From: Sulfurimonadaceae bacterium
GTDB taxonomy: Bacteria > Campylobacterota > Campylobacteria > Campylobacterales > Sulfurimonadaceae
Reading direction: 5' to 3'
Assembly (NCBI GenBank): GCA_016744575.1
Contig: JADGEC010000022.1
Location: 1-35,796, forward strand
Length of the DNA stretch: 35,796 bases
Of the stretch, positions 24,176 through 33,689 are shown piece by piece. The first letter of the stretch is position 1; every line of letters starts with the position of its first letter. A program made the position numbers and the translations under genes. The notes under the pieces are model-generated. The model was not told the origin of the DNA. It worked only from the letters and a program-made list of their open reading frames with translations, and did not search any database.

Positions 24176-26269
24176 TCAAGTACGGAAAGTCTCCAGTTTG
24201 CTGTTGAGTGCTTCAGTAAGTGTGTTTAGATGCTCAGCTGCAGTCGCGATCTCTTCGACACTACGAGCATTTTTGGATGAGATAGTATTGATCTCTTCTA
24301 CTTTCTCAACTATCATCTCTACCTTATGTCCCGTATTCTCAAAATCTTTTACAGATGATTCACTGGCCCGGACTGCATCATTGACTATGTCGACTGTCGA
24401 GTTTATCCTATCTTCAACATCTTGAGCAATATTAGCTAACTCTTGGATGTCTTCCGAGTTGGCACTCATCTTTGATGATGCCTCGATGATAGACTGGACG
24501 ACGACATTGATCGTTGCGTTTATCTCGGCTAATGATCTTTGGGTCCTCTCTGCCAGTTTTCTTACTTCATCTGCGACAACAGCAAACCCACGTCCATGCT
24601 CACCGGCTCTTGCCGCTTCAATGGCCGCGTTAAGTGCAAGCAGATTAGTCTGATCTGCGATATCTGCTATTACCGTCAAGATAGTCTTGACTTCACTCGC
24701 CTCATGCGATAGTGTCTCCATGTTATGTGAGAGTTCAGATTCGATCTCAGCGGTGGTCTGGACCTTTGATGTCAAGGTGATGATATCGTCTCTTGCCGTC
24801 TCCAGGTTCTTATTGGCTTTGACTATGTCACCTTTGCTCTCTTGTGCATCAGCTATGGCATTGGTGATCTCACCTTGGATGTCCTTGGCCTGTATGGTCG
24901 CTTCTTCTACTATTGTGACAGAGCGTTCGACATTACTGCCCACGCCATGTGATGTCGTGGATAGTTCATGAGAGATAGCAGCGTTCTCAGTAGAGGAGTC
25001 CTTGGAGGTCGTTATTAACTCCTGCAAGGAGTCCATCAATGTGTTGAAACTGTTTCCCATATCTTTGATCTCTTGAGGCGCATCAGTATCTACTCTTTGT
25101 GTCAGATCATGTTTGGAAGATATCTCCAGCATCTTCGATCTAAACTGAGTGATCGGCTTTGAGACACTGTTGTTTGTGAGTAGTACAGAGATGAGAGAGA
25201 GTATGACAGTCGCTATCAAAGCGATGATGATTATCTTGATGACCATGGACTCGATGTTCTTTGAAGCTTCCTCTTTCATCTTCAAGACTTTTTTGTCTAT
25301 ATCATCTACATAGACTCCTGTCCCTATCATCCACTTCCACTCAGGAAGGTACTTGATGTAGGATATCTTTGGTTCATACTTGCTGGAACCTGCTTTGGGG
25401 AAGTCATATTTAGCAAAACCCTCACCTGTGGTCTTTGCTATATCGATACCCAATTGGACAAAAGGGACTTTTTTATCATTGGCGAAGCTCTTACCTTCAA
25501 GCTGACTTTTTGGATGTGATACCATCTTCCCATCAATATCATTTATCCAAAAGTAGCCACCATCTTCATAACGTAGATGGTTTATGAGCTTTTTTGCCTC
25601 TTTTTTTAGTTTGTCTTCCAGATGGCTTTTGTAAGCTCCCGTTCCGATGACCCACTGATAAGGTTCAAAGATAAACACATTGGAGACCTTGGCTTCATTC
25701 TGCTTGCTCTTTGGGTTTAAGAACTCATAACTTATCACAGCACTCTTGCTCCCAGACTTTTTGAGCGCATCGACTCCTAATGCTACAAAGGGTACGTTCG
25801 GAGTATTGAGAAAGACTTTTCCATCTAGACTCGGCTTGATAGGGTGCATCACCATCCTATAAGAGAGATCATTGATCCAGTAATAACCTATTCCAGAGTC
25901 ATATCTATAGGAGTTGATGAAACGTAACAGTTCATCTTTTATCTGCTCATCCGTATAGCTCCCTTTGTTGTCATCATAATATTTCAAGAGAGTCTCTTTG
26001 AACTCCATACTGGTGGTCTCGACAGATCTCGATACATTTTCCATCTTAGAGTCTTCATAAAAGCTATCTATGGCTTTTGAAGCTGTTTCGACCTGACTTT
26101 TTATCTCAGACTTTCTAGATTCTAAAAGATCATCATGGTATTTTTTGATGTCCTCTGTATTTAGCGAGAGAATACTGTTCGTAGACAATAGTATGAGCAA
26201 GATCGATATAGCTAAGATAGAGAGTACGTTTAAGGCGATCACTCTGGTCCTGATCGAGAGGTTTCTCAT
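24176..26269 (-). CDS. Methyl-accepting chemotaxis protein with two Cache domains
   Basis: 697-residue chemoreceptor. First membrane helix about residues 9-30, then a periplasmic sensor made of two similar Cache modules. Each has G-YYWIND / [29 protein letters not shown], and ends in WVIGTGAYK / [13 protein letters not shown] (about 115-218 and 230-325). A second membrane helix (about 345-366), HAMP (about 367-420) and a long cytoplasmic helical hairpin follow. The conserved tip is [26 protein letters not shown], with E-E-A sites likely methylated. No response regulator or CheA gene is near, so it must feed the general pathway. Cache pairs usually sense small carboxylates or amino acids; the ligand is unknown. 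Confidence 0.93.
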   Translation of the reverse strand: MRNLSIRTRVIALNVLSILAISILLILLSTNSILSLNTEDIKKYHDDLLESRKSEIKSQVETASKAIDSFYEDSKMENVSRSVETTSMEFKETLLKYYDDNKGSYTDEQIKDELLRFINSYRYDSGIGYYWINDLSYRMVMHPIKPSLDGKVFLNTPNVPFVALGVDALKKSGSKSAVISYEFLNPKSKQNEAKVSNVFIFEPYQWVIGTGAYKSHLEDKLKKEAKKLINHLRYEDGGYFWINDIDGKMVSHPKSQLEGKSFANDKKVPFVQLGIDIAKTTGEGFAKYDFPKAGSSKYEPKISYIKYLPEWKWMIGTGVYVDDIDKKVLKMKEEASKNIESMVIKIIIIALIATVILSLISVLLTNNSVSKPITQFRSKMLEISSKHDLTQRVDTDAPQEIKDMGNSFNTLMDSLQELITTSKDSSTENAAISHELSTTSHGVGSNVERSVTIVEEATIQAKDIQGEITNAIADAQESKGDIVKANKNLETARDDIITLTSKVQTTAEIESELSHNMETLSHEASEVKTILTVIADIADQTNLLALNAAIEAARAGEHGRGFAVVADEVRKLAERTQRSLAEINATINVVVQSIIEASSKMSANSEDIQELANIAQDVEDRINSTVDIVNDAVRASESSVKDFENTGHKVEMIVEKVEEINTISSKNARSVEEIATAAEHLNTLTEALNSKLETFRT

Positions 26270-26546
26270 GAGGGTGTCCTTTAAGATGCTCGACTGATGA
26301 TCCTAGCTAGATAAGGTAGCTGTCTATTCGTGTTTTGGATCACTGTTCGAAGATAGATCATGAGTTGAATAAAAATGGGAGAAGAGTCAATCTCATAATG
26401 CACTTATATTGTATGGATTAACATTTTATAATATTGTTAAATATTTTAATAGGCATTCACTATATTTGGATCCGTGTCGAATATACACAGTTGTCAGGAT
26501 GGAGATGTGAGTAGGTCTTACTAGGGGATCGAAGAGACTCTAGTTA
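26270..26546. other. AT-rich gap after small unknown gene, upstream of chemoreceptor
   Basis: 277 bases between two minus-strand genes. It should carry the chemoreceptor promoter. It has A+T-rich runs near 26420-26460 including AATATTGTTAAATATT (a small near-palindrome). Nothing else is seen. Confidence 0.4.
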
Positions 26547-26774
26547 TTAGTCTTCTCGATATTTTGAGATCCCGCAAGCCTGATTTGGTGCAGGGGGATG
26601 CTCTTTGAGATAAGTGAGGTCTTCGAGGGTCTGGGTGAGGACTCTTTTTTGTTGCAGGAGTGGCAGCATCAGGTTGTCTTTCTCCGTCAGGTTGATCGAC
26701 CAGTCTATGAGGATGTTCTGGACCTCGTCATCAAGGTCTTTAAGGGCATTGTTGATATGTTCGATTGCTTTCAT
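26547..26774 (-). CDS. Small hypothetical protein (75 aa)
   Basis: 75 residues with no signal peptide and no known family. The sequence is helical and amphipathic: residues 1-20 are acidic, then DWSINLTEKDNLMLPLLQQK is followed by a Leu-rich heptad stretch and a Pro-rich tail with one Cys. It follows the metallophosphoesterase stop by 15 bases on the same strand, so it is likely co-transcribed. No good ribosome site precedes the ATG, which lowers confidence. A longer frame on the other strand across this place is antisense and not taken. Confidence 0.5.
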   Translation of the reverse strand: MKAIEHINNALKDLDDEVQNILIDWSINLTEKDNLMLPLLQQKRVLTQTLEDLTYLKEHPPAPNQACGISKYRED

Positions 26775-26789
26775 GGGTGCGATTATAGA

Positions 26790-28832
26790 CTATTTCTTCA
26801 GCATTTCCCAATCACCAGAACTATACTTTTGACTCTTCAGCTCTTTTTTTGTCTTTGGGAGCTCTTTCAAGATGACCTTTTCGACGATGTTAAGTGTGTC
26901 TGGATTGATGACCTCCAGTCGTACGCCTTTACCGTTGATGTGAAAAAAGACGACAGCGTTCTCAGTCGTAAAGTTCTTCAGATACCTGCCATCGGCCTTT
27001 TGGCCTTTTGTGACATCACGGTTCCACGGGGCATCTTCTTTCGCGTAGTAGGGTGCTCCAGCGGCCCCGTTATGGATCTGCCAGATAGTCCGTGTGATAG
27101 AGAGCTTCTCTTTTGGGAGGTATTGGTCGGCATTGTACAGTGGCATGCCCGGGCTCACCTCAAGCCTTGCGTAGTTGTGTTCGTCTCCGGTAAGTACGGC
27201 GATGACTTTGTCATATTTCATCAAAAGTCTCCAGTACTCGTCTCTACGTTCGATGATCCCTTTTGGATGGGCTTTAAGTGAGCCATCGGCATCAGCGATA
27301 TAGGGGCGGATGGTATTGTTCCCATCATAGAACATATCATCATGGACATGCCCACCGTTGGGAAAGACCGGGGTGTGCTGAGTGATAAAGATATGGTCGA
27401 TCTTCTCATCGCTTTGAAGCTTCTCAAGACTGCTTTTTAACCAGCGCAGTTGATTATCCATCAGATAACCGTGAGGATTGCCACCTACGATGAACTGTCC
27501 ACGCTGGATGGTAGGCGAATACCAGTAGTTGGAGTTGAGTGAGACCATAGCGATGTTGTCGTAGATGTAGTAAAAGACACTCTCTTTATAACTTGGAAAA
27601 TCGATGCTACTCGGGTCAGGGTCATAAGGTGCACCATCCTCACTTATGGGACCGTTCTCCGGATTGACAAAGGCTTGTGCGAAAACAGCTTCTGCGGACT
27701 CGGTGGCATAAGGAAACCTGTCTATGTTCACACCACGTCGCTCCGTGGTATCAAAAGAGTAGAGTAGGGCTTCATGATTGCCCATGGAGGTGATGTAGGG
27801 TATATGTGAGGCAAAGGGAGAGATGGAACGTTTCCAGTTGGTATACTCCAGCTCCTGCATCTTTGGTGCATTATTATACCCGTCGATCATATCGCCGGTG
27901 AACTGCATAAAAACAGCATCTTTGTAGGAAGCAAGAGCGGAGATGCGACGCATCATATAGGCATTGACGCCAGCGATGTCACGTTCACCGCTGGCTATTC
28001 CATTTCGTGAGTCACTGGCAAAAGCAAAGGTAAAAGGCTCTCTGCTTCCGGGGGTAGGGACTGTCTTAAAAGTGTACTGCTCTTTGTGGAGACCACCACC
28101 ATCGATCGTATAGTCGTAGTGTTCATCTGGACTCAGTCCAGTGAGTGTGATCTCATGGTGGGAAGTCCGTGTAGAGTCCTTGAAGCTACCGACCCCTTTT
28201 ACGAAAACAGAGCCTCTCTTTTTTTTCAAGGTCTCAAAAGAGATAGTGACAGACTCATGTGTCATCTTGTTGACAAAGGGACCTTCACAGATCGTGCCAG
28301 AGTCCACATGAAAACCGCTCTTGTTATGAGAGAAGTAGAGTTTACCTTCATAGATGATGGCACCATGTTTGTCAGTAAGACGGTAGAAGAGCAGACCCTC
28401 ACCTTTGCCTTCCCAGTCAATAAAGTCATATTTTCCCTGAAGAACACCGATTAGGGGTACCATAGCTTTACCATCGCTGTCGATCGCTGAACTGACTTTC
28501 CATTTTGCTCTGGGGTACTTCTCTCTAAGATCAGCCAGAGCATAAAAGAGTCGACCAGCCGAGAACTTTGGTCGGGTCTTGTCATCTTTAAATGTGAAGA
28601 TAAAACCATCTTTAGTCCCAATGGGTTCACCCCGGACCATAGCCAGTGTATACTTTGGTGTCTCGTCTCTGAGAGGGTAGTGCGCAGAGCTGTTAAGTTC
28701 GGCGATCAGTTCTTCTCCATCAAAGTGGAGCTGGGTATAGGCTCCGGGGATCTTTAGTGCAAAAAGATCGAAAGCAGCCAGAAGTAGTAAAAATGCAGGG
28801 ATATAGAGACGGATGTGAGACTCCTTAGTCAA
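26790..28832 (-). CDS. Secreted metallophosphoesterase, purple-acid-phosphatase-like
   Basis: 680 residues with a signal-like N-terminal helix (about 9-24). An FN3-like segment (about 190-260; LTGLSPDEHYDYTI is typical) precedes a calcineurin-like phosphoesterase domain. Metal and catalytic motifs appear in order: D in FASDSRNG (about 275), GDMIDG (about 315), GNHEA (about 352), H in FITQHTPVFPNGGH (about 482-495), and LTGDEHNYAR (about 553-562). The first motif reads D-S instead of the usual D-x-H. It should hydrolyse phosphate esters in the periplasm or outside; the substrate is unknown. Its start overlaps the stop of the patatin gene by 4 bases, so they are translationally coupled and may act together on lipid or released phosphate. 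Confidence 0.8.
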   Translation of the reverse strand: MTKESHIRLYIPAFLLLLAAFDLFALKIPGAYTQLHFDGEELIAELNSSAHYPLRDETPKYTLAMVRGEPIGTKDGFIFTFKDDKTRPKFSAGRLFYALADLREKYPRAKWKVSSAIDSDGKAMVPLIGVLQGKYDFIDWEGKGEGLLFYRLTDKHGAIIYEGKLYFSHNKSGFHVDSGTICEGPFVNKMTHESVTISFETLKKKRGSVFVKGVGSFKDSTRTSHHEITLTGLSPDEHYDYTIDGGGLHKEQYTFKTVPTPGSREPFTFAFASDSRNGIASGERDIAGVNAYMMRRISALASYKDAVFMQFTGDMIDGYNNAPKMQELEYTNWKRSISPFASHIPYITSMGNHEALLYSFDTTERRGVNIDRFPYATESAEAVFAQAFVNPENGPISEDGAPYDPDPSSIDFPSYKESVFYYIYDNIAMVSLNSNYWYSPTIQRGQFIVGGNPHGYLMDNQLRWLKSSLEKLQSDEKIDHIFITQHTPVFPNGGHVHDDMFYDGNNTIRPYIADADGSLKAHPKGIIERRDEYWRLLMKYDKVIAVLTGDEHNYARLEVSPGMPLYNADQYLPKEKLSITRTIWQIHNGAAGAPYYAKEDAPWNRDVTKGQKADGRYLKNFTTENAVVFFHINGKGVRLEVINPDTLNIVEKVILKELPKTKKELKSQKYSSGDWEMLKK

Positions 28833-31120
28833 AACGAATGTCCAAGTGAGAGGTAGATACTATAATATTTGTTATCTGCTGACCCTACACCTAAATAGAG
28901 CGGTCCGAGTGGGGTGTCTGCAGCCAGATAGACACTTCCTGCGTAGATGATGTCTTTATTATCGAAGGTCTGCGCATACTCTTCATACCAGGTGTCTCCG
29001 GCTTCAAGGGAGAAACCGGCAAAGATCGGGACACTTAGTGTCCCAAAGAGGTCGTCTTCACTCAGACGGTAGCGATACAGAAGTGAGCCAAAGAGCATAT
29101 GGTCACCTGATATCGCATTTGTCGGCAGTCCTGAAAGGTCGAACAGTCCTCCAAGTGTATAAAAGACCGAAAGGTCCTCTGACTCATCAAAAGCCTGTTC
29201 ATCGAATGTCTGCCCTGTCTTGATAAGTGGCATCAAGGTGTGATGATCGATGGTATAGGCTGCTGAGATCTCGCCATAAAACCGTGAGAACTCTGTCTGA
29301 CTTCCCCACTCAGGCATCTGACGGATGTACTCCATCTTTGCGATGTATCCTTTTGTCGGAAAATAGGCATCATCGAATGTATCTACGTTTATTCTGGCAT
29401 AAGCCTCGATGACATTTTGTCTGACATGTACTGACCTGTATTCGACATCACCGGCAGCGTCTTCTATTATCATATCTATTCTAGGTTCTACGATCTTGGC
29501 GACCACACCGGCCTCAGCTTGAAGATAGTTGGTGAGGTTGACGCCGACCCCGATTCCAGCACCATACTCTTTGACCTGTATTGGGTGTGACTGGTCAAGA
29601 TCGGCTTTTATAGTGTGGTTGCCGAGGATGGTGGGTGAGATGTAGGTCTTTTTATCCTTGTAAAAGATATTTGGACGGAGATAGTACTTTTGTGAGATAC
29701 CGATGGGTTGATAGAGTTCACTATAAAGCAGCTTTTCAACACCGATGGTAAAACGATTTCTCCACTCACCGCCAAAACTGTTTAGTCCAGACATGATGTG
29801 TTCAAACTTGACGGAGTAGTCACTATGACCGTCGAAATTATCTTCAAAACCAAAAGCAAACCTTATCTGTCCGTTTATATCCCAACTTGGTGTCGTGATG
29901 ATGGTCAAGGTCGTAATGCCGTCTATGGTCTTGATGGCATAGCTGACATCATCAAAATACATAAGTGCATGGATCGCTTTGATGTCTTGATCAAGCTGGT
30001 TAAGATCTAGTGCTTCACCGGTCTTGATATTTAGATGGTAGCGAATAGTCTCGTCATCGAGAAAGGTAGGGTTGTCTATCTCTATTTTGTCGATGACAGG
30101 GTAAGTGTAGAGATCTACTCTCCTGATATCCTTCAGGTACTGCCCATACTCTTGTTTGTCCAGAGATAATGATGCCAGCGTAGAGTCATACACTTCAGTG
30201 ATAGTCTCTTCTCCTATCTTAATGATCTCCGGGTACTTATCTGAGTCCAATGGTGTGTAATCGTGTAGCTTAGGAGTGATCAGTATCTCATCCTCTCTCA
30301 TAGAGTCTATGGTCTGTTCTACGTTTTTGCGCATCAGGATGTCGCTTAACTGGCTTAATACCGAGAGGATATGCTCAAATCTCGGGTCTTTTTGAAAGGG
30401 TGTACTGATGTCGACGACGACGATGATGTCCATTTTCATCTCATCACGCATCACATCAAGGGGAAGGTTGTCGGCGACGCCTCCATCGATGAGTGTCTTG
30501 CCGTCGATCACAATGGGTTCAAAGCCGCCCGGGATCGCGATGGAAGCGTAGATGGATTCGGCAAGTGAACCTGAGCGTAACACGACTTTGTTACCGTTTT
30601 TCAGATCACTGGCTACGGCGCGAAAAGGGATGGAAAATCGGTCGAAATCTATGATGTTAGCGGTGTGATGTGTCTTTTTTATCAGAAACTGAAGCATGGA
30701 CTGTCGTTTAAAGAGACCCGTCCCAAGCATTATCTCATCATGCTCATTGACGCCTACTTTTAATTTTCCGGGAAAGTCACGCTGTAGAGTCTTTTGGCGA
30801 AAAGAGATCTGTTCACGGTCATAGTCGATGGTGATGTATCTCTCCCATTGTGTTGTCACTAGCATCTTCTCTATCTCGTCTGAAGGGATGCCACTGGCAT
30901 AGAGACCTCCGATGAACGCACCCATACTTGTACCGACGATCGCATCGATGGGAATATGATGTCTCTCAAACTCCTTGATGACGCCAAGATGTGCGCCACC
31001 ACGTGCTCCGCCGCCGCTTAGTACAAGTCCTATCTTTGGACGCTCAGCTGCATAGAGTGATAGTGATAGAAGTAAGATCAAGGTGAGTCTTAAGATCAAT
31101 GTCGTCCTTTTATAGATCAA
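28829..31120 (-). CDS. PlpD-like patatin phospholipase with beta-barrel
   Basis: 763 residues. Signal peptide (about 7-24), patatin domain (27-320) with oxyanion loop GGGARGG at 36-42, catalytic Ser65 in GTSMG and catalytic Asp212 in DGG. A single POTRA-like repeat (about 345-415, VIDKIEIDNPTFLDDETIRYHL) and a BamA/TpsB-type outer-membrane beta-barrel follow (about 420-763) that ends SLGHSF with a final Phe. This is the layout of PlpD and FplA, type Vd self-translocating phospholipases. Cleavage is of phospholipids, at the cell surface or on other membranes. It overlaps rnhB by 11 bases and the phosphoesterase by 4. Confidence 0.92.
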   Translation of the reverse strand: MIYKRTTLILRLTLILLLSLSLYAAERPKIGLVLSGGGARGGAHLGVIKEFERHHIPIDAIVGTSMGAFIGGLYASGIPSDEIEKMLVTTQWERYITIDYDREQISFRQKTLQRDFPGKLKVGVNEHDEIMLGTGLFKRQSMLQFLIKKTHHTANIIDFDRFSIPFRAVASDLKNGNKVVLRSGSLAESIYASIAIPGGFEPIVIDGKTLIDGGVADNLPLDVMRDEMKMDIIVVVDISTPFQKDPRFEHILSVLSQLSDILMRKNVEQTIDSMREDEILITPKLHDYTPLDSDKYPEIIKIGEETITEVYDSTLASLSLDKQEYGQYLKDIRRVDLYTYPVIDKIEIDNPTFLDDETIRYHLNIKTGEALDLNQLDQDIKAIHALMYFDDVSYAIKTIDGITTLTIITTPSWDINGQIRFAFGFEDNFDGHSDYSVKFEHIMSGLNSFGGEWRNRFTIGVEKLLYSELYQPIGISQKYYLRPNIFYKDKKTYISPTILGNHTIKADLDQSHPIQVKEYGAGIGVGVNLTNYLQAEAGVVAKIVEPRIDMIIEDAAGDVEYRSVHVRQNVIEAYARINVDTFDDAYFPTKGYIAKMEYIRQMPEWGSQTEFSRFYGEISAAYTIDHHTLMPLIKTGQTFDEQAFDESEDLSVFYTLGGLFDLSGLPTNAISGDHMLFGSLLYRYRLSEDDLFGTLSVPIFAGFSLEAGDTWYEEYAQTFDNKDIIYAGSVYLAADTPLGPLYLGVGSADNKYYSIYLSLGHSF

Positions 31121-31664
31121 ACAGTGTAGGCTCGAGAGCTTTTAGTCTAAAACTCCGACGATGGATCTCACAATAGCCGAACTCTTTGATGGCATCGATA
31201 TGTGCTTTGGTCCCATAGCCTTTATGTCTTTGCAGACCATACTCCGGGTACTCTTTGGCGAGCTCGACCATCTCTCGATCTCTTGTGACTTTTGCAAGGA
31301 TAGAGGCGGCACTCACTTCGGGGATCTCGGCATCAGCTTTGACCATGGTGCGAAGACCTTTGACTCCAAAGGTGGAGTTGCCATCAAAGAGAAAGTCTGC
31401 ATCTCCTATAGCCTGCATGATCTCACGCAGACCCTGGGCAAGACAGCGAGAGATGCCATCATCATCTATCTGCTGCGCGGAGAACCTTACGATGTGGTAG
31501 TCTGCACTGAGTAAGATAAGCTCAAAAAGTGCTTCACGTCTCTTCTCAGTCAATTTTTTAGAGTCGTTTAGTCCATCAATAGGCCTGTGAAGGATTACAC
31601 CTGCCATTAGCAGAGGGCCGGCTATTGGTCCTCTTCCCGCTTCATCGATCCCGCAAAGTGCCAT
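31110..31664 (-). CDS. rnhB: Ribonuclease HII
   Basis: 184 residues, the usual length. It removes ribonucleotides from DNA and RNA from RNA-DNA hybrids. Family motifs are CGIDEAGRGPIAGP near the start (catalytic Asp7 and Glu8), LNDSKKL (about 32-38), FDGN with Asp94, and ASILAKVTRDR with Asp129, followed by KGYGTKAHI. A ribosome site CAGGAG stands upstream of the ATG. It is first in a three-gene overlapping set with the patatin and phosphoesterase genes, a neighbourhood with no clear functional link. Confidence 0.97.
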   Translation of the reverse strand: MALCGIDEAGRGPIAGPLLMAGVILHRPIDGLNDSKKLTEKRREALFELILLSADYHIVRFSAQQIDDDGISRCLAQGLREIMQAIGDADFLFDGNSTFGVKGLRTMVKADAEIPEVSAASILAKVTRDREMVELAKEYPEYGLQRHKGYGTKAHIDAIKEFGYCEIHRRSFRLKALEPTLFDL

Positions 31665-31806
31665 GCCGCGCTCCTGTTTTTTGAGGTCTTACTGCTAGAA
31701 AAAAAGTATAGTTCCCGCCCATAATATGACCTTAATAAAAGATATTCTCATTGTAGTATGTCCCACTGCATAGTTTGCTAAAATGCAGTATCGCCTACAC
31801 TTCTTA

Positions 31807-31869
31807 ACTCTTAACTCTTAACTCTTAACTCTTAACTCTTAACTCTTAACTCTTAACTCTTAACTCTTA
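31807..31869. repeat. Tandem array: nine copies of a 7-bp unit
   Basis: ACTCTTA repeated nine times without a mismatch (63 bases), preceded by TTCTTA at 31801-31806 which is a partial unit. A 7-bp unit changes spacing by 7 when copies are gained or lost, so copy number could vary between strains by slipped-strand mispairing. It lies about 230 bases before the 32103 start and 140 bases before the rnhB start on the other side, outside both coding regions. Confidence 0.97.
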
Positions 31870-31904
31870 GTTCTCCCTGCACCAGCTTTATATCGCTATC
31901 GACC

Positions 31905-31926
31905 AAATATCAGTAAAATATCAGTA
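31905..31926. repeat. Adjacent pair of 11-bp repeats
   Basis: AAATATCAGTA twice in direct succession, exact. Could be a double binding site or the trace of a small duplication. Confidence 0.8.
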
Positions 31927-32014
31927 ATCACTGTTACGAAATGACCACTTTTGAGGTCAGACTTATCACTCTTGTTCTCCCTGAGCAGCCCCGTGTAGGG
32001 TCTAAGCAGGCTTT

Positions 32015-32044
32015 TTGACAGCTCAATTCGAACAGAGATGATAT
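32015..32044 (+). promoter_or_regulatory. Candidate promoter for the CsgG-like operon
   Basis: TTGACA (32015-32020) and TGATAT (32039-32044) with an 18-base spacer, about 60 bases before the ATG at 32103. Ribosome site AAGGAG at 32090-32095. Motif match only. Confidence 0.4.
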
Positions 32045-32102
32045 CGATTAACAGACTCGCTTTATGCTAGACTGCGTATAAAACAGAATAAGGAGTTTAA
32101 AT

Positions 32103-32696
32103 ATGAAAGATTATTTTAAGAACCTTGGAGCACTTTTCCTTTTGCTGGTCTCCTTGTCTCAGGTGATGTCTGCTGATGATGTGACTGAGACTATCGAAGA
32201 GGCTCTGGAAGCCTATAAAGAGGGGGAGTATACAGAAGCCATCGAGAGCTTGACGTATGCCTCGCAGGTGATCGGACAGAAAAAGGGGGAACAGCTGACC
32301 GCTTTTCTACCTGAACCTCTTGATGGATGGGATGTGAAAGATAAGAAGAAGTCATCGGGCAGTACTGTCTTTGGTGGTGGCTCTTCTTCGGAACGTACTT
32401 ATAGAAAAGAGTCCTCTTATGTGACCGTCACTATCGCAGCTGACTCGCCTGCCATGCAGAGTATGATGATGATCTTTACCAACCCGATGTTTGCAGCTTC
32501 CGGCGGTGGGAAGATGGAGAAGATCAAGCGACAAAAAGCAATAGTCATCTATGATGAGATCAAGAAAAAAGGTGATATCAAGATCGTAGTCAAAAAACGA
32601 TTTTTTGTCTCTATTGAAGGACGAGGCGTCACTAAAGAGGAGCTTGTCGATTTTGCAAAAGAGATAGACTACAAAAAGCTCTCTAAACTACCATAA
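32103..32696 (+). CDS. Secreted hypothetical protein paired with CsgG-like protein
   Basis: 197 residues. Signal peptide (hydrophobic core about 8-20, cleavage near MSA-DD at 22-25). A helical stretch (about 27-57, EALEAYKEGEYTEAIESLTYA) looks like a single TPR-type unit. A Ser/Gly-rich loop, a beta-rich part with the hydrophobic Met-rich stretch PAMQSMMMIFTNPMF (about 118-132), and a basic C-terminus follow. I do not recognise a family. A strong ribosome site supports the start. The CsgG-like gene follows 13 bases later, so they are one operon and the protein probably acts with it in the periplasm or outer membrane. Confidence 0.75.
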   Translation: MKDYFKNLGALFLLLVSLSQVMSADDVTETIEEALEAYKEGEYTEAIESLTYASQVIGQKKGEQLTAFLPEPLDGWDVKDKKKSSGSTVFGGGSSSERTYRKESSYVTVTIAADSPAMQSMMMIFTNPMFAASGGGKMEKIKRQKAIVIYDEIKKKGDIKIVVKKRFFVSIEGRGVTKEELVDFAKEIDYKKLSKLP

Positions 32697-32709
32697 TACA
32701 AAAAGGAAG

Positions 32710-33663
32710 ATGATGAAAAATGGATTGATGAAAACCGCTATCTTTATGTTAAGTGCCATCTTGTTTCAGACAGCAATGTTGCAAGCAGAGGAGACCACCA
32801 TCCCGGCACCGCCGGAGGGAAACCTGCGTTACTCTGTCATGGTAAAACAGTTTAAGAACGAGTCTAACTGGAGTGGAAGGTATAGCCTTGGCGAGGGCAT
32901 GACGACGATCATGACCGACATGCTGCATGAGTCGGGATGGTTTATCACACTGGGCGATGACCAGATGCGTGAAGCAGCGATGCAGGAGCAGGACTTTGCT
33001 GCAAGCGGTCGAACTGCCAAAGGTAAAAAATCGGCGAAGATGGGGCGTATGACTCCAGCACAACTACTCGTACGTGGTTCTATTACCCATGTTCAGGAGG
33101 TCGGGAGCAAAAAAGCCGGTTTTAACTACATGGGGGTCTCCCTTGGCGGTGATACGGGTTCAGCTGAGATGAACTTTACCATCTACCTTGTCAGTTCCGA
33201 GACTGGGCAGGTGGTCGCATCGACTAAAGTCGTCGGAGAGTCTGGAAGTAAAGGCTACAAGATAGGTTATTCAGGAGCAGACCTTGGTGGACTGCGTGGT
33301 GCTTTTGGTGGAGAGGATATGGACAATGTCGGTAAAGCTGCAGAAGATGCAGTAGGCAAAGCAGTCCAGTTTCTGGTCCAACAGCTTGAGTCCATCGCCT
33401 GGGAAGGTTCAGTCATCATGGCTAAGGGCAGTAAGATCATCATCAACCGTGGTTCACGTGATGGTGTAAGTATCGGTAAGAAGTTCCAGGTGGGAGAGAT
33501 CGAAGAGTTAGTCGATCCTGACACCGGGGAAGTACTAGACGTAGATATGACGATGGTCGCCAAAGTAGAGGTGACGAAGGTCAAAGAGAAGATCGCCTAT
33601 ACTAAGATCATCGATGGTGATGATGGTGTTCGTAAAGGGATGAGTGTATTTGAGGACAAGTAG
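32710..33663 (+). CDS. CsgG/HfaB-family protein without lipobox
   Basis: 317 residues with a signal peptide (about 7-26) but no Cys at the cleavage site, so not a lipoprotein, unlike classical CsgG. CsgG-family pattern: YSVMVKQFKNES (about 41-52), LGEGMTTIMTDMLHESGWF (about 60-78), LLVRGSITHVQE (about 117-128), VYLVSSETGQVVASTK, and GKAVQFLVQQLE (about 221-232). The C-terminal region (about 235-317), containing IIINRGSRDGVSIGKKFQV, resembles a FlgT-type C-terminal domain and is extra compared with curli CsgG. No curli subunit genes are near. It may assemble a periplasmic or outer-membrane channel or ring. Start: ATG 32710 or 32713, the latter better spaced from GGA at 32705-32707. Confidence 0.8.
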   Translation: MMKNGLMKTAIFMLSAILFQTAMLQAEETTIPAPPEGNLRYSVMVKQFKNESNWSGRYSLGEGMTTIMTDMLHESGWFITLGDDQMREAAMQEQDFAASGRTAKGKKSAKMGRMTPAQLLVRGSITHVQEVGSKKAGFNYMGVSLGGDTGSAEMNFTIYLVSSETGQVVASTKVVGESGSKGYKIGYSGADLGGLRGAFGGEDMDNVGKAAEDAVGKAVQFLVQQLESIAWEGSVIMAKGSKIIINRGSRDGVSIGKKFQVGEIEELVDPDTGEVLDVDMTMVAKVEVTKVKEKIAYTKIIDGDDGVRKGMSVFEDK

Positions 33664-33668
33664 CAAGT

Positions 33669-33684
33669 GAGTCGCTTGCGACTC
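33669..33684. terminator. Terminator between converging genes
   Basis: GAGTCGC TT GCGACTC: perfect 7-bp inverted repeat with a very short loop, 6 bases after the CsgG-like stop and 6 bases before the end of the next minus-strand gene. TTAG then a T-rich stretch follows. Confidence 0.6.
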
Positions 33685-33689
33685 TTAGA

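Larger units (their letters stand above)
31665..32102. other. 438-bp gap with tandem repeats and promoter
   Basis: Divergent intergenic region. It holds a 6-bp dyad ACTGCA/TGCAGT (31765-31770, 31784-31789), the 7-bp tandem array (31807-31869), two adjacent exact copies of AAATATCAGTA (31905-31926) and a -35/-10 pair near 32015-32044. GTTCTCCCTG occurs twice (31870-31879, 31974-31983). No reading frame in it looks real. Confidence 0.6.

Noticed and set aside
26598-27281. 227-codon plus-strand frame
   Set aside because: It lies antisense to the metallophosphoesterase and the small 75-codon gene, has no ribosome site and no domain-like composition; the minus-strand genes carry clear motifs.
31801-31869. 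Possible CRISPR array
   Set aside because: The unit is 7 bp with no spacers between copies and no cas genes in the window; it is a simple tandem repeat.
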